Part shown: piece by piece, positions 32,472 to 37,247 of the stretch
Layout of the letters: every line of letters begins with the position of its first letter
Position numbering within the stretch: position 1 is the stretch's first letter
Source of the DNA: Corallococcus interemptor
GTDB lineage: Bacteria; Myxococcota; Myxococcia; Myxococcales; Myxococcaceae
Assembly (NCBI RefSeq): GCF_003668875.1
Contig: NZ_RAWM01000089.1
Span: forward strand, 1 to 37,247
Length of the DNA: 37,247 bases
Direction of reading: 5' to 3'
Program-made: the position numbers and the translations under genes
Notes under the pieces: model-generated
The model's input: the letters and a program-made list of their open reading frames with translations, nothing else
What the model was told of the DNA's origin: nothing
The model's database searches: none

Positions 32472-34381
32472 GTCGCCACGCCCGTCGCGTAGAAGCCCAC
32501 CCTGCCCGTGGTCAGGGCCGTGTCCGTTCCCTGCACGCGGAGCACCCCGTCCACGAAGCCCTGGAGGGACGTGCCGCTGACGGTGAGGGTCAACGTGTAG
32601 AACGTGGACGTGCTCGCGGCGAACGGCACGGACTGAAGGGTCGTCGTCGAACCGGCGACCTTCTTGTTCAGCACCAGGTTCCCGTTGTGGAGGACCAGGA
32701 AGTAGAAGTTGTTGCCGTCCACGTAGCGGGCCACCAGGCCGTTGCGGATGGACGTGGAGCCGGTCTTCACGCGGGCGGAATGGGAGTAGTTCGCCCAGCT
32801 GGCCTGACCCGCCGTGACGATGTAGGTCGCGGACGATGAGGACTGCTGGCGGACTGCCTTCGAGCCGTCCGTGACGATGGCCCAGGAGCCGTTGCCGCTC
32901 GCGTTGGTCCAGCCGCCCGCGGGGAAGGCCGTGTACGACTCGAAGGTGTCCGACAGCAGCGCCGTCCCGGTGTCCGGCGGCGTCGTGACGCTCACCGCGC
33001 TGCTCGCGGTCGAGGCATTGCCAGCCGCGTCGTAGGCCCTCACGGTGTAGCTGTACGTGGTGGCGGGGCTCAGGCCCGACTCGCTGCACGCGCGCGCGGA
33101 CACCGTGCACACCGTCGTGCTTCCCCGGAACACCTTGTAGGACGTGACGCCCACGTTGTCCGTGCTCGCGTTCCAGGCGAGGTCCACCGCGCTGCTGGAG
33201 GCCGCGGTCGCGGTCAGCCCGGTAGGCGCCGTGGGCGGCGTGGTGTCCGTGCTCGCGCACGGCGCGGTGGGCGTGCCCACGGAGGTGCCCGTCACGGCGG
33301 GCGCGGAGGAGTCGAACGTGTTGCCGCAGAAGGTCTGCTGGGGCGCGCTGTTGTCGTTGCGGATGAACGCGCCCGCCGCCTGCTGGAAGGTGTTGTTCGT
33401 GGCGGAGTTGCCGCCCAGGTCATAGCCGCCCGAGTCGGACTTCATCTTGAGCGCGTAGCTGCGGCTGCCCGCGATGATGTTGGCGTCCAGCATGTTGTGG
33501 TGGCCACGCAGCTCGATGAGGCTGCCCAGGAACTCCAGCGGCTCGTCGTTGTTGCGGCAGTCGTTGCGCGCGAACGTGTTGTCGTGTGCGTTCTCCTTCA
33601 CGTTGAGACACTCCGACCCGAACGTGTGGACGGTGTTGTCGTGGATGCTGTTGAAGGAGCTGGTGTCATTCGCATACATCGGCTGGTCGGTCGACTTGGG
33701 GCTGGTGCCAATGTAGACGCCTTCGCCGTTGTGGTACTTGTAGCCGTCCACGTCGTCGCCCTTGCCGTACATCCCGCACCACTGGATGACCGAGTTGGCG
33801 ATTTCGTTGTGGTGGGCGTTGTTGCGCATGCGGATGCACTCGCCGCCCGCGCCGTTGAGATACATGTCGCGAATCACCACGCCCGTGATGTCCCGGGACG
33901 TCTCCGCCGAGCCGATGTAGATGAGCCGTCCATCCGCGACGAGTGACTGGTTGGCGTCCTTGAAGCCGCGCACGCCGGACAGCGCCGTGGGCCAGGAAGC
34001 GTTGAGCAGCTTCTCCTGGCCGTCGATGGTGAAGCCCTCCAGCACGTAGTGGCTGTGGTCGATGTTGAAGATGCGCCCCGTGCCGAACAGCACCGCCTTG
34101 TAGCGTCCGGAGCGCGCCTTGCCGGTCTCCGGCCCCTTGAGCGTGATGGGCGCGGTCGCGGTGCCGGCGCGCTTCGTGGTGGGCCGCTCGCGGTAGGTGC
34201 CTGCCGCGAGGTGGATGACGGTGCCCGCGGTGGCCTTGTCCAGGGCCGCCTGAATCGTCTTCAGCGGCGCGGAGGAGGAGGTGCCGGCGTTCGAGTCGGA
34301 GCCGCTGGGGCTCACGTAGAGGGGCGCGGCGCCAGCGGAGAGGGGCAGGAGGGCCAGCGCGGCCAACGCGAAGAGTTTCAA
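32441..34381 (-). CDS. Secreted parallel beta-helix protein with fibronectin-III and C-terminal beta-sandwich (646 aa)
   Basis: The start is TTG at 34381. It is preceded by a run of eight C (minus strand) and only a weak ribosome site, but the signal peptide (KLFALAALALLPLSAGAA) starts there. The N-terminal ~370 residues form a pectate-lyase-like beta-helix: a DUF1565-type opening (LYVSPSGSDSNAGTSSSAPL, ALDKATAGTVIHLAAGTY) and later coils (NSVIQWCGMYGKG, NTVHTFGSECLNVKENAHD, NDEPLEFLGSLIELRGHHN). A fibronectin-III domain (about 378-465, APTGLTATAASSSAVDLAWN) and a concanavalin-like C-terminal domain follow. Such proteins bind or cut polysaccharides outside the cell. It follows the lipoprotein gene by 32 bp on the same strand, so the two are likely co-transcribed. 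Confidence 0.9.
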   Translation of the reverse strand: MKLFALAALALLPLSAGAAPLYVSPSGSDSNAGTSSSAPLKTIQAALDKATAGTVIHLAAGTYRERPTTKRAGTATAPITLKGPETGKARSGRYKAVLFGTGRIFNIDHSHYVLEGFTIDGQEKLLNASWPTALSGVRGFKDANQSLVADGRLIYIGSAETSRDITGVVIRDMYLNGAGGECIRMRNNAHHNEIANSVIQWCGMYGKGDDVDGYKYHNGEGVYIGTSPKSTDQPMYANDTSSFNSIHDNTVHTFGSECLNVKENAHDNTFARNDCRNNDEPLEFLGSLIELRGHHNMLDANIIAGSRSYALKMKSDSGGYDLGGNSATNNTFQQAAGAFIRNDNSAPQQTFCGNTFDSSAPAVTGTSVGTPTAPCASTDTTPPTAPTGLTATAASSSAVDLAWNASTDNVGVTSYKVFRGSTTVCTVSARACSESGLSPATTYSYTVRAYDAAGNASTASSAVSVTTPPDTGTALLSDTFESYTAFPAGGWTNASGNGSWAIVTDGSKAVRQQSSSSATYIVTAGQASWANYSHSARVKTGSTSIRNGLVARYVDGNNFYFLVLHNGNLVLNKKVAGSTTTLQSVPFAASTSTFYTLTLTVSGTSLQGFVDGVLRVQGTDTALTTGRVGFYATGVATYDDVRVTSP

Positions 34382-34389
34382 GGGGGGGG
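34382..34389. repeat. Eight-base G/C homopolymer directly before the TTG start
   Basis: Eight consecutive G (plus strand) sit immediately upstream of the TTG start of the beta-helix gene, between it and its ribosome-binding region. Slippage here would change the spacing to the start, not the reading frame. Confidence 0.6.
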
Positions 34390-34413
34390 CCTGGGGGAGA
34401 AGAGGAGGGTGGC

Positions 34414-35292
34414 TCAGGGGCAGCCGGAGCTGACCTCGAGCGCGTCGTAGGCCATCCAGCCGTTGCGGCGGGTGCCGGTGGCGGCGATGACGTAGCCGTA
34501 GATGAACTTCATGGTGCCGGACTGCTGACGGTAGCGGCCCGCGCTGTCCTGCACCCAGAGCGGGATGTCGATAGAGGGGGCGCCCGAGTTCGTGGGCACG
34601 TCCAGGCGCTGGAACTTCGTGCCCGCGGGGAAGTGGTCCACCGCCACGCCGCCCAGGCCGAAGCCCGGCACGTTGAAGGTGAGGTTCGCCGAGCGCAGGC
34701 CGTTGGCTCGCACCAGCGGCAGGTAGTCCCCCGCGCGCTCATGGGTCGCGGTGCTGTCGTAGACGACCTTCTTGAGCTCGATGCTGGTGTCATGCCAGTT
34801 GCGCACGGCGTAGCACGCCATCTTGCTCAGCCCGGAGCTCAGCGCGGAGACGTGGCCCACCTTCTCCTCGAAGGAGGTGCGGCCCAGGATGGCGGACATG
34901 GGCAGCCACCCGGCGCTGCCGTTGGACGTCGACGTCGCGAACGCGTGCAGCTCACCGGCGAACGTGCGCGTCTGGCCGTAGTTGAAGAGCGAGCGCGTCC
35001 GGGTGGACGTGCCCACCACCGTGCCGTTGCCGTCGCGGATGGGCACGCCGGTGGTGATGCCCCAGGAGTCATCGTCGTCCGGGTCGTTGGTCTGCACGCG
35101 GTTGCCGCCGGACGGCCGCAGCTTGCAGTTGTACGGGCTCTCCTCGCACACCGTCCCATTCACGCCGGAGAACGCCGCCTGCCGCGCGGTGGCCAGGTCC
35201 TCCGCGGACACCGTGTCCTCCTCGAACGCCTCGCCGCCACAGGCGACGGAGGCCAGCACCACCGCGCACAACACTGACTTTCTGAAGTTCAT
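34414..35292 (-). CDS. Lipoprotein of unknown function (292 aa)
   Basis: A type II signal peptide ends VLASVAC (Cys18). The mature protein is beta-rich, with CEESPYNCKLRPSGGNRV near the N-terminus, an acidic DPDDDD turn, then GVPIRDGNGTVVGTSTRTR and LFNYGQTRTFAG, which recalls SH3-like or ligand-binding surface domains. A later segment has VPGFGLGGVAVDHFPAGT, and the C-terminus reads ALEVSSGCP. The family is not recognised. Its stop lies 32 bp before the beta-helix gene, so the two proteins may act together on the cell surface. Confidence 0.82.
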   Translation of the reverse strand: MNFRKSVLCAVVLASVACGGEAFEEDTVSAEDLATARQAAFSGVNGTVCEESPYNCKLRPSGGNRVQTNDPDDDDSWGITTGVPIRDGNGTVVGTSTRTRSLFNYGQTRTFAGELHAFATSTSNGSAGWLPMSAILGRTSFEEKVGHVSALSSGLSKMACYAVRNWHDTSIELKKVVYDSTATHERAGDYLPLVRANGLRSANLTFNVPGFGLGGVAVDHFPAGTKFQRLDVPTNSGAPSIDIPLWVQDSAGRYRQQSGTMKFIYGYVIAATGTRRNGWMAYDALEVSSGCP

Positions 35293-35447
35293 GATAAAAA
35301 TGGAAATCCCATTCTGGCGGCTTTGTCAAATGGCGCGGTCCGCCATTGCTGGATGGTCGGCAAGAGGGAGTCTCGTCGTGCGGATTCGAGCCTGCTAGGG
35401 TTTGGAGCCGGCTGGATGTGGTGACGCGTTCGTGGAATGGGGGCTCC

Positions 35448-36761
35448 ATGGCTGGGCTTGAAAAGATCAATCACATTGTCGTGTTGATGCTTGAGAACCG
35501 GTCGTTCGACCACATGCTTGGCTATTTGAAGAACTCTGGGCTTCCAGAGCTGGATGGCCAGGAGCAGGCGAACACCAACGTGTTCAACAACAGGGCCTAC
35601 GGCCCCGAGCACCTGTCGAATCCGGTGTTCAAGGTGGATCCGGAGCACGGCTTCGAGGCCGTGAAAGAACAGATTGCCGGCGGGACGATGAGTGGGTTCG
35701 TCAAGAACTTCGCGCCGCGAGCCCAGGCCAAGGGGAAGGACCCCGGGCTCATCATGGGCTTCCACAACGAGAAGGAGGTTCCGACCTACGACTACCTCGC
35801 CAGGCGCTTTGCGGTGTGCGACCGGTGGTTCGCCCCGGTTCCGGGCCCGACCTGGCCCAACCGGCACTTCGCGCTGTGTGGCCACTCGGAAGGCAAGACG
35901 GGCAACGGTCACTTCATTGGCGCGCCCACCATCTTCGACCACCTGACCGCGAAGGGCGTCTCGTGGCGCTACTTCTCGCACGACGTCGCCTTCCTGCGAA
36001 CGGCGACGAAGTACCTGGGGGACCTGCAGCACATCCGCAAGGTGCAGGACTTCTACACGCAGGCGAGTCAGGGCACCCTGCCGTCCGTCTCCTTCATTGA
36101 TCCGAACTTCACGCTACAGGAGACCCTCTTCGGCTGGGGCTACTCGAACGACGACCACCCGCCGGCGGACATCCGCCGGGGGCAGCAGCTTGTTGCCCGC
36201 ATCTACAACGTGCTGTTGCTGGCCCGGTACAACAAGTGGGCGGAGACGCTCTTCGTCGTCACCTACGACGAACACGGTGGCTTCTACGACCACGTGCCGC
36301 CGCCTGCCGCCGCCGCACCCGGCGGAGACCCCAGGTTCGCCTCCTACGGGGTCCGGGTGCCAGCCCTGGTCATCTCCCCCTGGGTGGAGTCCGGCAGCGT
36401 GTCCCACCAGGTCTTCGACCACACCTCCACGCTCAAGACCATCATCAACCGCTTCCTGGTTCCACGCGGTGGCGCGCCGGACATGGGAGAGCGTGTCGCC
36501 GCGGCCAATGACTTGAGTGCGCTCCTGACGCGCACCACGGCTCGGACGGATTGCAAGCCAGCGCCCGGCGTCCAGATCAACAATACGTCGGTCTTTCCGC
36601 TCAAGTTCGGCGACGTGGCGGGCCTTGAGAAGATGAAGAGCCTCGCGGAGCCGGCGGTGGCTTCCTTGACGCCAACGCTCGAGCCGACCGATATGCAGTT
36701 GGAAATGCTTGGATTGCGTGAAAAGGCAGTCGCGGCTGGCGTGCCAGTCGAGTTGCTCTGA
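35448..36761 (+). CDS. Phosphoesterase / phospholipase C family protein (437 aa)
   Basis: The ATG at 35448 (GGGGG 4 bp upstream) gives a protein starting straight with the metal-site motif HIVVLMLENRSFDHMLGYL, the hallmark of bacterial phospholipase C/acid phosphatase AcpA-type phosphoesterases. Other conserved parts are VPTYDYLARRFAVCDRWFAP, PGPTWPNRHFALCGHSEG (likely nucleophile Thr in PGPT), SFIDPNF, the second metal site FVVTYDEHGGFYDHVPPP and VRVPALVISPWV. Unlike most exported members, no Sec or Tat signal peptide precedes the motif, so the protein may be cytoplasmic or leave by another route. Substrate is probably a phosphodiester such as phosphatidylcholine, but this is not certain. 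Confidence 0.92.
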   Translation: MAGLEKINHIVVLMLENRSFDHMLGYLKNSGLPELDGQEQANTNVFNNRAYGPEHLSNPVFKVDPEHGFEAVKEQIAGGTMSGFVKNFAPRAQAKGKDPGLIMGFHNEKEVPTYDYLARRFAVCDRWFAPVPGPTWPNRHFALCGHSEGKTGNGHFIGAPTIFDHLTAKGVSWRYFSHDVAFLRTATKYLGDLQHIRKVQDFYTQASQGTLPSVSFIDPNFTLQETLFGWGYSNDDHPPADIRRGQQLVARIYNVLLLARYNKWAETLFVVTYDEHGGFYDHVPPPAAAAPGGDPRFASYGVRVPALVISPWVESGSVSHQVFDHTSTLKTIINRFLVPRGGAPDMGERVAAANDLSALLTRTTARTDCKPAPGVQINNTSVFPLKFGDVAGLEKMKSLAEPAVASLTPTLEPTDMQLEMLGLREKAVAAGVPVELL

Positions 36762-36840
36762 GGGCTCGCGCGGATTTCGCCACCCGGGCCGTGTTAGGAT
36801 TTCCCTCCACTGGTGATTCAAACGCCAGGGAGGGGGACCC

Positions 36841-37170
36841 ATGGTGGTTTTTCAAGTCAAGAGGCCCGTCAACGTTGATGCGGCGCGTGGCGCGAAGCTC
36901 ATGGCGGCGCTCGGCATCTTGGGACGTGTGGTGAACTCCGAAGCCTTTCGCAATCGCGTCATCTCGCATCCCTCGTACACCTGGGACGAGGGGCTCTCGA
37001 GCGAGCAGATTTACAACCGGCTGATCTGGGGAACTCCCAGCCCTACGCCCGGCAACTTGGGGGTGCCTCGCATCGTCGCCTTCGATTACGAGTTGCTGCC
37101 ACGGCCCTGGTACAAGCGCAGTAAGCGTTCACGGGGGGCTGAAGGCCGCGAGCGTGAGCTGAGATTATGA
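36841..37170 (+). CDS. Protein of unknown function (109 aa)
   Basis: AGGGAGGGGG lies 5 bp before the ATG, a strong ribosome site. The protein opens MVVFQVKRPVNVDAARGAK and contains AFRNRVISHPSYTWDEGLSS, then EQIYNRLIWGTPSPTPG, and ends in a basic tail. The middle section resembles the N-terminal part of larger putative metallopeptidases (F-N-x-V...Y...S-x-x-x-V/I-Y-x-x-L), so this could be a shortened relative lacking the HExxH part, but that is weak. It is 79 bp after the phosphoesterase gene. Its end overlaps the convergent partial gene by 6 bp. Confidence 0.7.
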   Translation: MVVFQVKRPVNVDAARGAKLMAALGILGRVVNSEAFRNRVISHPSYTWDEGLSSEQIYNRLIWGTPSPTPGNLGVPRIVAFDYELLPRPWYKRSKRSRGAEGRERELRL

Positions 37171-37247
37171 GCCGGGCAGGAGCGAGGGCGCGGGAGTGCC
37201 GTGGAGATGGGCTTCGAGGGACGCCGTGAGAGAGTCGAGCACGTTGC
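37165..37247 (-). CDS. C-terminal end of an unknown protein (partial)
   Basis: On the minus strand a frame is open from the window edge to a TAA at 37165-37167, giving the tail NVLDSLTASLEAHLHGTPAP and SLLPGS. The amphipathic helix followed by a Pro-rich end is plausible protein. The family cannot be told from 26 residues. Confidence 0.4.
   Translation of the reverse strand, partial: NVLDSLTASLEAHLHGTPAPSLLPGS

Noticed and set aside
1-37247. CRISPR arrays, insertion sequences, rRNA or complete tRNA genes
   Set aside because: No regularly spaced repeats, no transposase-like proteins with terminal repeats, and no complete cloverleaf or rRNA sequence were seen in the window.

Overview
The window looks like chromosomal DNA of a myxobacterium, most likely a Corallococcus/Myxococcus-type member of the Myxococcaceae. 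This rests on the very GC-rich coding DNA with G/C third positions, the many lipoproteins with clear lipoboxes, low-complexity Asp-Ala-Gly linkers, secreted beta-helix, subtilase and M28 enzymes, and VIT/vWA lipoproteins. No database search was possible, so family names come from motif recognition.

Left edge (1-2155): the first ~1.4 kb is clearly less GC-rich than the rest. It holds two small proline-rich reading frames and a three-helix membrane protein. A GC-rich stretch without a convincing gene follows, ending in a sequence that closely resembles the 3' end of a tmRNA/tRNA gene, directly followed by a strong terminator. This looks like the right end of an integrated element whose body lies mostly outside the window. 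Next come a secreted protein gene with a one-base frameshift (2156-2919), a Cys-rich mini-lipoprotein and an unrecognised 705-aa protein.

5.6-15.2 kb, all on the minus strand: a rifampicin-phosphotransferase-like gene lies downstream of a compact class II lanthipeptide operon. That operon contains a mersacidin/lichenicidin-type precursor, a hairpin attenuator, LanM and a membrane fatty-acid-hydroxylase-family protein. Upstream of it is a tightly packed three-gene unit: a lamin-tail lipoprotein, a lipoprotein with a C-terminal HNH-like nuclease signature, and a SUKH-type immunity protein. This resembles the lipoprotein toxin/immunity (SitAI-type) cassettes of myxobacteria.

15.3-26.4 kb: a secreted M28 peptidase, a membrane-anchored ferritin-like protein with a stand-alone response regulator, and two overlapping EamA transporter genes facing a broken AraC regulator. 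Next to the AraC gene is the decapitated start of an S9 peptidase gene, so this is a deletion scar. A subtilisin-family lipoprotein protease, a TetR/alpha-beta hydrolase operon with a palindromic operator, a small lipoprotein and trans-aconitate methyltransferase follow.

26.5-37.2 kb: a 1217-aa VIT/vWA lipoprotein, two secreted parallel beta-helix proteins on either side of an AAC(3)-type acetyltransferase, a lipoprotein, a phosphoesterase (phospholipase C family), a 109-aa unknown protein and the tail of a further minus-strand gene.

The most interesting parts are the lanthipeptide operon with its unusual hydroxylase partner, the lipoprotein-toxin/SUKH cassette, and the low-GC membrane-protein module beside a probable att site.
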